Positions 8,129 to 16,805 of a DNA stretch of 64,000 nucleotides are shown here, piece by piece (within the stretch, counting starts at the first letter, position 1; every line of letters begins with the position of its first letter). The stretch comes from Alphaproteobacteria bacterium (GTDB lineage: Bacteria > Pseudomonadota > Alphaproteobacteria > RF32 > CAG-239), in the NCBI GenBank assembly GCA_017467515.1, contig JAFUSU010000026.1, forward strand, positions 1 to 64,000, in the 5' to 3' direction. A model generated the notes under the pieces. That model was given only the letters and a program-made list of their open reading frames with translations, had not been told where the DNA came from and did not search any database. A program made the position numbers and the translations under genes.

Positions 8129-9073
8129 TTATAAATCTTGAGCTAAGGCCTCAATATCGGCCGGCGTACTGACCGATACGGCATTAATTTCTTTATAACT
8201 TCTTTTCACAATACCGGATAAAACCTTACCGGCACCTAATTCAACAACATCTGTCACACCCTGTTCAACCATATAGGCAACGCTTTCACGCCAACGAACA
8301 GACCCTGTCACCTGTTCAATCAGATGTTGAATAATCTCTTTATGATCCGTAATTGGTGCCGCCAACACATTGGCAATCAGCGGAATTTGCGCATCATTTG
8401 CTCTAACGGCACGCAACGCCTGATCCATCACTTGTGCCGCAGGAGCCATTAACGGGCTGTGGAATGGCGCGCTGACAGGAAGTTTAATGCACCTTTTTGC
8501 CCCAAATTCTGAGGCAATTTCAACAGCCTTTTCGATTGCGTTCATGTGACCGGAGAGAACGACCTGCCCATCAGCATTATCATTTGCGGCCACGCAAATG
8601 CCGCCCGTTTCACGGCAAGCATCAACCAAGGCATCAACATCTTTGAAAGACATTCCGATAACCGCGGCCATTCCGCCAACACCTAAAGGAACAGCTTTTT
8701 GCATTGCCTCTCCTCTTGTTCTCAAAAGCTTTGCTGTATCTGACAAAGAAAAAACTCCTGCAGCACAGGCGGCCGAATATTCGCCCAAAGAATGTCCGGC
8801 AACATACGCCGCCTTATCCGTTAATTTTATACCGAAATCCTGCTCCAAAACACGAACAACAGCCATTGAATGAGCCATTAATGCCGGTTGTGCATTCACG
8901 GTTAAGGTTAACTCACTTTCCGGTCCTTCACTCATCAATTTAAACAAATCTTGGGATAAAGCGTCATTTACTTCCTGAAAAACAAGTCTTGCCGACTTAA
9001 AATTATCAGCCAATTCTTTTCCCATACCGACAAACTGAGATCCTTGTCCGGGGAAAACAAAAGCATACTTCAT
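8129..9073 (-). CDS. fabD: Malonyl-CoA:ACP transacylase FabD
   Basis: FabD moves malonyl groups from CoA to acyl carrier protein to supply fatty acid elongation. The 314-residue protein has the N-terminal FPGQGSQ motif (7-13), nucleophile Ser95 in GHSLGE (93-98) and catalytic His205 in PFHSPLM. Full family length. First gene of a fabD-fabG unit, divergent from ftsK with a 157-bp gap before the likely ftsK start. Confidence 0.96.
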   Translation of the reverse strand: MKYAFVFPGQGSQFVGMGKELADNFKSARLVFQEVNDALSQDLFKLMSEGPESELTLTVNAQPALMAHSMAVVRVLEQDFGIKLTDKAAYVAGHSLGEYSAACAAGVFSLSDTAKLLRTRGEAMQKAVPLGVGGMAAVIGMSFKDVDALVDACRETGGICVAANDNADGQVVLSGHMNAIEKAVEIASEFGAKRCIKLPVSAPFHSPLMAPAAQVMDQALRAVRANDAQIPLIANVLAAPITDHKEIIQHLIEQVTGSVRWRESVAYMVEQGVTDVVELGAGKVLSGIVKRSYKEINAVSVSTPADIEALAQDL

Positions 9074-9230
9074 ACTTTTTTACCTCATATATTTATTTTG
9101 CAACAGTCAGCCTGTTCTATTTTATAAAAAAAGTCAATAAATATTCCGTTCTTCATAAAGATGTGGGTAAAAAATTAACAAACTTTTGAGATTTTATCTC
9201 TATACTGACAGCATAAATAAAGAGGTAAAA

Positions 9231-11636
9231 ATGGCTAAAAAAAAGAAACAAACAATTTTATCAAATATAACAAATATTTTAATGCGCCTTTCAGGTCTTG
9301 CAGTCATCTTCAGTTGCTTTTTCGCTTGGATCAGTTGTTTAAGTTATAATCCCAAAGACAGCGGGATAAATATTATTTCCGATTCTCCGATCAAAAACAT
9401 TTTGGGGATTTACGGAGCAACAACGGCTGATTTCATTATATCGTCTTTCGGACTGGCTTTGCCTTTATTTATGATTCCTCTTTGTCTGTGGGGAAGAGAT
9501 ATGCTTCGTAATCGCGGTTATTATATGGAAACAAACGCAAAACTCCTCTTCTTTTTTTGGTCTTTAGGACTTATTTTTGCCTCAATCGCTTTTAATCTTC
9601 TACCGGCACGCTGGTTTCCGTTTAATGAAGCGGGAGGTCTTGTCGGGCACTTTTTCTCATCAAAATTGATGACCGTTCTTAATACTTTTAACACCTACGG
9701 CTATGGAAAATATCTGCTGTTTTCGGTCTGCTGTCTGTTAACTTTATGGATTTTTGATTTTACACTCGGTATCACACTCAAAAACTGGTTTCATTGGGCA
9801 AAAATCTCCAGCCTTGCTTTTTTCGCCGCGATAGCCTTTGTTTGTAGAGCAATTCAGCGTTTCTTTGCCTTTTTCGGTAATCATCATTACAGTAATGAAG
9901 AAAGAAAAGAAATAAAGCAAAAACAAGAGAAAAAACGCCGGAAAGCGAAAGAAGAACCTCTCGAAAGAATTGAACCGAGTTTTTCCGATAGCGGAATTGA
10001 AACAGCGCCTGCTATTGAAGAAAAAGCAAAAGAAGAACATTTCTCTGAGCAAGAACAACCTCGTCCAATCAAAAAAACAATTTCTCTCAAAAAACAAGAA
10101 AAAACAGAACCTGCCGAAAAAGAAATATCTTCTGATGACGGGTATATCCGCCCGAGTATAGATTTGTTATCTCGTCCTAAAGATAAAACAAATAATTCCA
10201 TCAGCAAAGAAGAACTTGAAAAAATAGCCAAAGAGCTGGAAACAACCCTAGAAGAATTCGGAATTCACGGCAAAATTGTCAAAGTTCGCCCCGGACCGGT
10301 TGTTACTCTATATGAGCTGGAACCGGCTCCCGGAACTAAAAGTGCTCGCGTTATCGGTTTAGCTGATGATATTGCCCGCTCAATGTCGGCTGCGGCCGTT
10401 CGCATTGCCGTTGTCCCCGGCTCTAACACCATCGGCATTGAACTTCCTAATCATACACGCGATACCGTTTGGTTAAGAGATTTGTTTGAGGATCCGACTT
10501 TTATGGAATCTAAAAATGCCTTAAATGTTGTTTTGGGAAAAGACATCGGCGGTCAAAATACTTATGCGGATTTAGCTAAAATGCCTCACTTATTGGTTGC
10601 CGGAACAACCGGCTCCGGTAAATCTGTCGGCGTGAACTCAATGATTTTATCTTTATTGTTCCGTATGAGTCCGGAAGAATGCAAATTGATTATGATAGAT
10701 CCTAAAATGCTTGAATTTTCGATGTACAACGGGATTCCTCATTTATTGACACCGGTTATCACTGATCCGGCAAAGGCTGTTATCGGTTTAAAATGGGCAG
10801 TAAAAGAAATGGAAGACCGCTACCGCGCAATGGCACAAATGAATGTTCGTAACATCGGTGGCTATAACCAAAAAGTTTCAGAATTAAAAAAGAGCGGAAA
10901 GCCCTATATCAGAACAATTCAAACCGGTTTTGACGATGAGGGTAAACCTATCTATGAGGAACAGGAGATGGACTTAAAACCTCTGCCTTACATTGTCATT
11001 GTTGTTGATGAAATGGCTGATTTAATGCTTGTTGCAGGCAAAGAAGTTGAAGCCGCAATTCAACGTTTAGCACAAATGGCGCGCGCAGCAGGATTACACC
11101 TTATTATGTCAACACAGCGCCCGTCTGTTGATGTTATTACGGGAACAATTAAAGCCAACTTCCCGACACGCATCAGTTTTCAGGTAACGTCTAAAATTGA
11201 CAGTCGCACAATTTTGGGAGAACAAGGTGCAGAACAATTACTCGGAAAAGGAGATATGCTCTATATGCCCGCCGGACAAAGACCGATTCGTATTCACGGT
11301 GCTTTCGTTAAAGATGAAGAAGTTGAAGGAATAGTTGAATTTATTAAGTCACAAAAAGAACCGGAATATATTGAGGCCGTTACCCAAGGAGAACTGAATG
11401 AAAAAGACTCAGGTGCTGTCTTTGATAAGGGTAATTTCAGCGGCGGCGGTAAAGATGAAGAATTGTACGCTCAAGCTGTTGATATTGTTCGCAACGATAA
11501 AAAAGCCTCAATAAGCTATGTTCAACGACGTTTAAGAATAGGATACAATCGTGCCGCTTCATTGATTGACCAAATGGAAGAAGAAGGTATTGTTTCCGCA
11601 CCCGACCATATGGGAAAACGTCAAGTCATCGGCTAA
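9231..11636 (+). CDS. ftsK: DNA translocase FtsK
   Basis: FtsK anchors at the division septum and pumps chromosome ends so that XerCD can resolve dimers at dif. The ATG at 9231 is chosen because AAAGAGG lies eight bases upstream and the protein then starts MAKKKK; an upstream in-frame ATG at 9186 lacks a ribosome-binding site. The 801-residue product has about four N-terminal membrane segments (to about residue 190), a charged Lys/Glu-rich linker (about 200-320), the motor domain with Walker A GTTGSGKS (coded near 10,608-10,631) and VVDEMADL Walker B, and a C-terminal winged-helix gamma domain (from about residue 740) that reads KOPS polarity sites. The linker is short compared with gammaproteobacterial FtsK. 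Confidence 0.96.
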   Translation: MAKKKKQTILSNITNILMRLSGLAVIFSCFFAWISCLSYNPKDSGINIISDSPIKNILGIYGATTADFIISSFGLALPLFMIPLCLWGRDMLRNRGYYMETNAKLLFFFWSLGLIFASIAFNLLPARWFPFNEAGGLVGHFFSSKLMTVLNTFNTYGYGKYLLFSVCCLLTLWIFDFTLGITLKNWFHWAKISSLAFFAAIAFVCRAIQRFFAFFGNHHYSNEERKEIKQKQEKKRRKAKEEPLERIEPSFSDSGIETAPAIEEKAKEEHFSEQEQPRPIKKTISLKKQEKTEPAEKEISSDDGYIRPSIDLLSRPKDKTNNSISKEELEKIAKELETTLEEFGIHGKIVKVRPGPVVTLYELEPAPGTKSARVIGLADDIARSMSAAAVRIAVVPGSNTIGIELPNHTRDTVWLRDLFEDPTFMESKNALNVVLGKDIGGQNTYADLAKMPHLLVAGTTGSGKSVGVNSMILSLLFRMSPEECKLIMIDPKMLEFSMYNGIPHLLTPVITDPAKAVIGLKWAVKEMEDRYRAMAQMNVRNIGGYNQKVSELKKSGKPYIRTIQTGFDDEGKPIYEEQEMDLKPLPYIVIVVDEMADLMLVAGKEVEAAIQRLAQMARAAGLHLIMSTQRPSVDVITGTIKANFPTRISFQVTSKIDSRTILGEQGAEQLLGKGDMLYMPAGQRPIRIHGAFVKDEEVEGIVEFIKSQKEPEYIEAVTQGELNEKDSGAVFDKGNFSGGGKDEELYAQAVDIVRNDKKASISYVQRRLRIGYNRAASLIDQMEEEGIVSAPDHMGKRQVIG

Positions 11637-11645
11637 AAACAGTTC

Positions 11646-11674
11646 TTGACAAATTTTACAAAAAAGACTATCCT
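11646..11674 (+). promoter_or_regulatory. Promoter of the ftsK-truA intergenic RNA
   Basis: TTGACA (11646-11651), a 17-bp spacer and TATCCT (11669-11674). A full-consensus -35 and a four-of-six -10, placed nine bases after the ftsK stop codon and facing a region without a coding frame, so it most likely drives the non-coding RNA at 11681. Confidence 0.65.
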
Positions 11675-11680
11675 CTCATC

Positions 11681-11856
11681 AAATATCCGATTAGTATCAC
11701 ATTATTATTAACAAGCAAGAGAGCTTGGAATTTCTTTAGCATTAAATAGCTTTTTCAACAGTGAAACTCTGTGAAGACAAGTAGCCGTTACTACTAAATT
11801 CTTTAAAGTGAATAATGAATGAACCTGTTGGGGCGTGAGCTTCGACAGGTTTTTTC
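11681..11856 (+). ncRNA. Probable structured small RNA, about 175 nt, unassigned
   Basis: The convergent gap between ftsK and truA has a promoter at one end and a strong intrinsic terminator at the other but no convincing reading frame. The transcript could close by CATTATT (near 11,699-11,706) with AATAATG (near 11,811-11,818). Inside are hairpins CAAGC-AAGAGA-GCTTG, ACAG-loop-CTGT and AGTAG-CCGTTA-CTACT, and a longer GAATTT/AAATTC pairing. Size and intergenic position would suit 6S RNA or a regulatory sRNA, but I cannot match it to the 6S, SRP, RNase P or tmRNA consensus by eye. The name is left open. Confidence 0.55.
11822..11856 (+). terminator. Intrinsic terminator of the small RNA
   Basis: AACCTGT pairs with ACAGGTT, with an inner GGGGC/GCTTC stem (G-U pairs) closed by a GTGA tetraloop, followed by a run of Ts at 11850-11855 that reaches the last codon of truA on the other strand. 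Confidence 0.8.
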
Positions 11857-12619
11857 AATACCAAACTTTACTTAAATATAAACCCTCTGCCGGCGCTGTA
11901 ACGCCTGCTTGCTTTCTGTCTTTTGCCTCTAAAATTCTTTTTACGTCTTCAACTGTCAAATGCCCGTCCCCGACCATCTTTAACGTTCCGACAAAATTAC
12001 GAACCTGATGATGTAAAAAAGAACGAGCCTCCACTTCAAAACGAATTTCCTCGCCATCTTGTATGATATCTAATTTATCAAGCGTCTTAATAGGGGATTT
12101 TGCCTGACAGGCCGCCGCCCTAAAAGAGGTAAAATTGTGCTTTCCCAACAAACATTTTGAGGCTTGTTTCATTTTTTCAACATCTAACGGAACCGGTACC
12201 CACCAAACACGATTTTTTAATAATACCGTCGGAGCTCTCCGATTCAGAATACGATAAATATAGCCTCGTCCTTTTGCTGAAAAACGAGCGTGAAAATCAT
12301 CATTAACCTTTTCAACTTCGATAACACTGACCGGCGCTTCTAAATCACGCAAATTAGCATCCAACGCCTCTCGCAATTTCCAATCTTCTATATTCAGATT
12401 TAAGTCAAAATGAGCTACCTGCGCCAAAGCATGGACTCCGGCATCTGTTCTGCCGGCTCCAAAGACCAAAGCCCCTTTATCAGCATCTGCATCAATAAAT
12501 TTTTCAAAAGCTCGATGCAGTGCTGCTTCCAAAAAGCCTTGTGCACTATTCCCATCAGGTTGCCATTGCCAACCTAACAAGTTTGTACCATCATATTCAA
12601 CAACTATCTTGTAACGCAT
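11855..12619 (-). CDS. truA: tRNA pseudouridine(38-40) synthase TruA
   Basis: TruA converts uridines 38-40 of the tRNA anticodon arm to pseudouridine. The 254-residue protein has the catalytic aspartate in GAGRTDAGVHA (Asp59) and the family features RILNRRAPT and SFLHHQVRNFVGTL near the C-terminal part. Normal length. It is convergent with the ftsK-side small RNA and lies after a hairpin that ends the upstream oxidoreductase gene. Confidence 0.96.
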   Translation of the reverse strand: MRYKIVVEYDGTNLLGWQWQPDGNSAQGFLEAALHRAFEKFIDADADKGALVFGAGRTDAGVHALAQVAHFDLNLNIEDWKLREALDANLRDLEAPVSVIEVEKVNDDFHARFSAKGRGYIYRILNRRAPTVLLKNRVWWVPVPLDVEKMKQASKCLLGKHNFTSFRAAACQAKSPIKTLDKLDIIQDGEEIRFEVEARSFLHHQVRNFVGTLKMVGDGHLTVEDVKRILEAKDRKQAGVTAPAEGLYLSKVWY

Positions 12620-12634
12620 TTTTTACCTAAACTG

Positions 12635-12663
12635 AAAATGGAGCGATTCTCTCGCTCCATTTT
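12635..12663 (-). terminator. Strong hairpin between the oxidoreductase gene and truA
   Basis: AAAATGGAGCGA (12635-12646) and TCGCTCCATTTT (12652-12663) are perfect complements around a five-base loop. The T run is only four bases, so it is a moderate terminator for the minus-strand gene ending at 12689; it would leave truA needing its own promoter. Confidence 0.6.
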
Positions 12664-12688
12664 ATAAAAAACTTCAATTTTAGCAACT

Positions 12689-13696
12689 TTATTCAGCAGC
12701 CAAAGCCAATTTTTCAGCAGGAATAGAGCTTGAAGCAAAACCGAGCTTATCTTGAATTTGCCAAACAACACGGAGTGCACTCAAAGCATCTTCACCTGTA
12801 ACACGAGGCATAGCCTCACCTTTAACACAAGAAATAAAGTGTGCCAATTCTGCCTGAAGAGGTTGATTTGTCGGAATAAATAATTGCTCAACACTCCCTT
12901 TCAGACCATAATTCATCCATTCCGGAATTTCTTCTTGATTAACGTATGGCATACGTCCTTGAGAATGAACATTAATGCTCTGATTAATGAAATCCATATC
13001 AATATAGTTTGTATCTGTTGTCACAGTCAAAGTACGAACACGCGCCTGAGTAATACGGCTGGCTGTCAAGTTTGCGGTTGCACCGTTTGCAAATTCCAGC
13101 AATGCTGATATATAATCCTTTCCACCGTTAACGGAAGCGGCATGAACATTAACAACCGGAGATTTAACCAAAGATTGAATAACCTCAACATCGTGAATCA
13201 TCAAATCCATTGCCACATCAACATCCGTAATACGTCCGGATGCGGCGGACATTCTCTGAGAGGTTAATGAACGAATTTTCGAAGTATCAGATAAAATTTT
13301 AGCCATCTGCTCAACAGCCGGATTATAGCGCTCTACGTGACCGACCAATAAAACAACATTATTCTTTTTAGCGGCAGAGATTAATCTTTGGCATTCCATT
13401 TCCGTGGTTGCCAAAGGTTTTTCAATCAAACAATGAATTCCTTTATTTAAGAAAAATTCACCGACACTTGCGTGAGCAACAGATGTCGTAACAACACTGA
13501 CGGCATCAACTTGAGCAGCAACTTCTTCCATTGAAGAAAAAGCTTTAATTCCGAACATATCAGCCGCAGCTTTTGCTGAATCGGCAAAAACATCGTAAAC
13601 ACCGATAAGATCAACACCCTGAAGTGTTTTATACATCTTCAAGTGATTTTTACCCATCATTCCGGCGCCGATAACAGCAACTTTTACATTACTCAT
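12689..13696 (-). CDS. Gfo/Idh/MocA family oxidoreductase
   Basis: An NAD(P)-dependent oxidoreductase of about 335 residues. The start is placed at the ATG at 13696 (MSNVKVAVIGAG) because GAGG lies ten bases upstream and the ATG further upstream (13711) overlaps that site. Residues 5-21 form a Rossmann fold with GAGMMGKNH, and EKPLA about 90 residues in is the family's conserved active-site loop. Members oxidise sugars, sugar nucleotides or inositol; some make UDP-GlcNAc-3-dehydro precursors for lipid A variants. No neighbour fixes the substrate. Upstream gene is divergent. Confidence 0.85.
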   Translation of the reverse strand: MSNVKVAVIGAGMMGKNHLKMYKTLQGVDLIGVYDVFADSAKAAADMFGIKAFSSMEEVAAQVDAVSVVTTSVAHASVGEFFLNKGIHCLIEKPLATTEMECQRLISAAKKNNVVLLVGHVERYNPAVEQMAKILSDTSKIRSLTSQRMSAASGRITDVDVAMDLMIHDVEVIQSLVKSPVVNVHAASVNGGKDYISALLEFANGATANLTASRITQARVRTLTVTTDTNYIDMDFINQSINVHSQGRMPYVNQEEIPEWMNYGLKGSVEQLFIPTNQPLQAELAHFISCVKGEAMPRVTGEDALSALRVVWQIQDKLGFASSSIPAEKLALAAE

Positions 13697-13821
13697 AGTA
13701 CAATACCTCATAAATGTTTATGACTAACTTCAGTTAATCACCTTCAGCCTAATTACTAGTTAATTTAACTTGAAATGTCACATAAAAAGATGTTACAAAT
13801 TGTTACAAGGAGAAAAATATT

Positions 13822-15570
13822 TTGAAAATTTTACGCAAAATAGCCTGTTTTGTAAGTATTTTGGGATCACTGACCGCTTGCCAAACAACAGACACCCCTG
13901 TTGATAATAAACCTGAGGTTAACACCTCTGTTCAAATAGAGCAGCCCAAAGGGCACCTGAATGTTGAAACATCTGTTGCTCGAGCTCTTAAATACAACCA
14001 AAACAACATTAAAAAAGTTATTGAACCGAAATTTTTAGGCGATGAGGCAAGACAAAACGCTTTTGCAAACCTGCGCAAATTGCGTGAAGGCCAAAATCCG
14101 GGCTTGGCCGTATCTCTCAAAGAACTTGATTTTGCCATTCTTTATACAACCACAAACTATGCACAGCATCCCGACAAAGTAGATATGTTGCTTACACAAG
14201 CAACAGCACAAAATCTGACATTGGGAACAATTAAAGCATACAAAAGCGCTCTCTATGCACATAAAAAAAATTTTGAAATTCAGCGAAAAATCAGACAATA
14301 TGAAAAACAACTTGAAACATTAGCAAAAAAACAGCAAAAATCTTTTTCTGACAATGACTTAGCTTACAAAAATAAACTGGAAGAGATGATTGACAATTTA
14401 ACACAAATAAAACAAACGCTTGCTCAAAATAGTGCCGACTTTCGACAACTGGTTAAAATTGATGCGGAAAAAATAGAACTTAACGGAAACAGCTTTTATA
14501 ACAAAATTTCTTTACCGCCGCAAAGCAGTGCTGATCCGTATCTTCAAAACGCTTTCGACAACCGCTTTGAATTAATGGATTTTCCGAATTTTTCGCTAGA
14601 AGATATCGATAAAAAAATTACATCGCAATATCCGGACAACAGCTCTTCCGTTAAAGGGTTTTACATCCAAGATACTGCCTATCAGCAAAATTTGAGCGCA
14701 AGAGCAGATGCACAGGCATCCGTATTACTGCAAACAATGCTTGATTACCAAAAAGCCGGCCGCAGTAAAAAAAATACTTTGCGCCCGAAACTCAGTGAAG
14801 AGTTGCATAAAGCAATTTATTTACAAACCGAAACGGCTTACCAACTCGCAAGTCGAATTTCTGCCGACTATGATATGCAACAAATTAACCTGAAAGAACG
14901 CCGACAAAACATCCGTTCACTCGAGAAAGTAAGCAGACCGACACCAAAACAAAAGCTAGACTTGCTTCAGGCTAAATTAGATTTGCTGATTAATGAAAAT
15001 TTGGCAGACCAAATATTAGCCGAAAAAGCAATGACGATAACCGCTTTGCAATTTTACGGCGGACAAATTTTTATCACACCTGATTTTTCTCAAAAAAATC
15101 TTTCCGATATGAGTGCCGGATTAAATAAAGCCTTTGAAAGCAAATTATCAGCCCGGCAAAAAACAAGCGCCCAAAAAACATTTTCACAAAAGAACAAAGA
15201 ATCTGACCTTTTGGAAACAAATCAAAATGATTGGGCGCATAAAGAAAATTGGCTGGAAGATTTAATGACCTCAAAAGCGGCAACATCTTCTCAAAAAATA
15301 ATGAGCAGGCCAAGAGAAGAATCAACGGATTATAATGCAAAAAAAACATTACAATTGGGGTCTTTTCTGGATAAGGAATCTGCTGCCGAATATTGGCTTA
15401 AAATTTCAAAAGAATTTACCGTTTTACAAAAATACCAACCCTTTTATCAAAAAACAAGCGTTGCCGGTATTCCTCTGTTCAGACTGATTATTACCTCACC
15501 GAATGGTGGCTTTAAGAATATTTGTATTTCTTTACGACGCCGTAATTATGAATGTATCCTGCGTGATTAA
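13822..15570 (+). CDS. Lipoprotein with TolC-like helical region and C-terminal SPOR domain
   Basis: The product has 582 residues and starts at TTG (13822), nine bases after AAGGAG. The first 20 residues are a lipoprotein signal with lipobox LTAC, so Cys20 is likely lipidated. From about 40 to 440 it is helical and carries the TolC-type arrangement (SVARALKYN near the start, then a segment LGTIKAYKSALYAHKK with following coiled coil), as in outer-membrane efflux proteins. The last about 75 residues (LQLGSFLDKESAAEYW...) form a SPOR fold, which binds glycan strands lacking stem peptides, usually at the septum. I know of no standard family with both parts. A role linking an envelope channel-like protein to the division site is inference. 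Confidence 0.65.
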   Translation: MKILRKIACFVSILGSLTACQTTDTPVDNKPEVNTSVQIEQPKGHLNVETSVARALKYNQNNIKKVIEPKFLGDEARQNAFANLRKLREGQNPGLAVSLKELDFAILYTTTNYAQHPDKVDMLLTQATAQNLTLGTIKAYKSALYAHKKNFEIQRKIRQYEKQLETLAKKQQKSFSDNDLAYKNKLEEMIDNLTQIKQTLAQNSADFRQLVKIDAEKIELNGNSFYNKISLPPQSSADPYLQNAFDNRFELMDFPNFSLEDIDKKITSQYPDNSSSVKGFYIQDTAYQQNLSARADAQASVLLQTMLDYQKAGRSKKNTLRPKLSEELHKAIYLQTETAYQLASRISADYDMQQINLKERRQNIRSLEKVSRPTPKQKLDLLQAKLDLLINENLADQILAEKAMTITALQFYGGQIFITPDFSQKNLSDMSAGLNKAFESKLSARQKTSAQKTFSQKNKESDLLETNQNDWAHKENWLEDLMTSKAATSSQKIMSRPREESTDYNAKKTLQLGSFLDKESAAEYWLKISKEFTVLQKYQPFYQKTSVAGIPLFRLIITSPNGGFKNICISLRRRNYECILRD

Positions 15571-15573
15571 ATC

Positions 15574-15602
15574 TTGTCAAATTTAATTTATTAAGATATA
15601 AT
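15574..15602 (+). promoter_or_regulatory. Promoter for the pentapeptide-repeat gene
   Basis: TTGTCA (15574-15579), 17-bp spacer, TATAAT (15597-15602): a near-consensus sigma-70 promoter. The start of transcription near 15609 would leave a leader of about 27 bases. It lies directly after the stop codon of the SPOR lipoprotein gene, so the following genes form a separate unit with rarA. Confidence 0.75.
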
Positions 15603-15635
15603 TGACTCAGTAAAGATAACGGGTATTCGGCAACA

Positions 15636-16805
15636 ATGTCTGATAATGAACAAACAGATTTAACATTAGAACTCAAGAAAGCAAAGATTCTTGAGCAAAA
15701 GCAGAAATTTAATCGTGAAAAAGCGGAGATAAGCTGGAATGCTGTTGCTAAACCGGAACCGCAAACGGCTTTCAACAAGACAACAGGACCCGAAATAAAC
15801 GTTCAGCAAAACAAAAATTCTATGCCGTGGATGCCTCAAACAAAAGAGGATATTAATTTTCACGGTAAAAATCTCCGTGACGGAAATTTTGCCGGAGAAA
15901 ATTTAGAAAATGCCGATTTTTCTTCCGCCGATCTGAGAGGGATCAACTTAGCAGGGGCAAATTTAAGAGGGGTTGATTTCAGCGGGGCTGATTTAACCGG
16001 TGCAAATTTAGAAGGGGCTGATTTAACCGGTGCAAACTTAAGCAGCGCCAAATTAGAAAAAGCCAACCTGAAAAAATGCCGTTTGCACGAAGTTAAATTA
16101 GATGAAGCCGACCTGACAGACGTTATTCTTCTTGAAATTGATATTGATAATTTGACACTCGAAGATATTCAAGCTTTGGTCGAATACTTAGCTACATATT
16201 ATCCGCACAAGTTAAATCTCGCAAAATTTGATTTAACGATGCTCGATTTAAAGAAAATAGATTTAAAAAATGTCAATCTGCGTGGTGTTGATTTTACCGG
16301 TGTTGATTTCACCGGCGTTAACATTTTAGAATTAGACCTGAGTGAATGCATTATCACACCGCAACAAATTGCCCAAGCTTTGGGAAGAACACCTTCTCCC
16401 GAAGAATTAAAAAAAATCTTAGCACCCAAACCTAAAAAGAAAGGAAAAGCCTTCTTTATTGATATGACAGACTTTTTCTTTGATAATGGTATTCCCGCCG
16501 GTGTTTGGGATACCTTGAGAGGAAAAGGAACAACATTTGATCAGATTTTCGGTGCCGTAAAACGCTTTACAAATGCCTTCAAAAGAGATGAAAAAGCTAT
16601 CGCTAAACCCAAAGAAAAAGAGCAAGTTCAAGAATCTTCAAATGATGACTTGCGCCGAGTCATTGAAGAACATAAAAAAAATGCCTTAGAAGAAAAAATA
16701 AAAGAAGGAAATGTTTCTCAAAACATTCCCCAACCTGAAAAAACAAAAGCAAGGACCATAGATCCGATGATATTGCGGAGAGGGGATAATTCCCGAGGAA
16801 TGTAA
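15636..16805 (+). CDS. Pentapeptide-repeat protein
   Basis: A 389-residue cytosolic protein. After a charged coiled N-terminal part (1-70), residues about 72-165 and again about 190-235 carry A(D/N)LXX repeats (for example ADLRGINLAGANLRGVDFSG), which fold as a right-handed quadrilateral beta-helix. The middle and C-terminal parts are Lys/Glu-rich with no recognised domain. Such helices bind varied partners; in some cases DNA gyrase, but nothing here shows that. The nucleotide repeat units are nearly identical for about 90 bp (15,950-16,040), a sign of recent repeat expansion. Its stop codon overlaps the rarA start (TAATG), so the two are translationally coupled. Confidence 0.85.
   Translation: MSDNEQTDLTLELKKAKILEQKQKFNREKAEISWNAVAKPEPQTAFNKTTGPEINVQQNKNSMPWMPQTKEDINFHGKNLRDGNFAGENLENADFSSADLRGINLAGANLRGVDFSGADLTGANLEGADLTGANLSSAKLEKANLKKCRLHEVKLDEADLTDVILLEIDIDNLTLEDIQALVEYLATYYPHKLNLAKFDLTMLDLKKIDLKNVNLRGVDFTGVDFTGVNILELDLSECIITPQQIAQALGRTPSPEELKKILAPKPKKKGKAFFIDMTDFFFDNGIPAGVWDTLRGKGTTFDQIFGAVKRFTNAFKRDEKAIAKPKEKEQVQESSNDDLRRVIEEHKKNALEEKIKEGNVSQNIPQPEKTKARTIDPMILRRGDNSRGM

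Noticed and set aside
9186-9230. Longer N-terminus of FtsK
   Set aside because: No Shine-Dalgarno sequence before 9186, whereas AAAGAGG stands before 9231.
11681-11856. tmRNA, SRP RNA or RNase P RNA
   Set aside because: Length and conserved core sequences do not fit any of these by eye.
15074-15349. Minus-strand frame opposite the SPOR lipoprotein gene
   Set aside because: Lies wholly inside a well-supported gene, with no ribosome-binding site or family likeness.
15860-16066. Minus-strand frame with regular Lys-Phe-Ala-Pro repeats
   Set aside because: It is the shadow of the pentapeptide repeats on the other strand.
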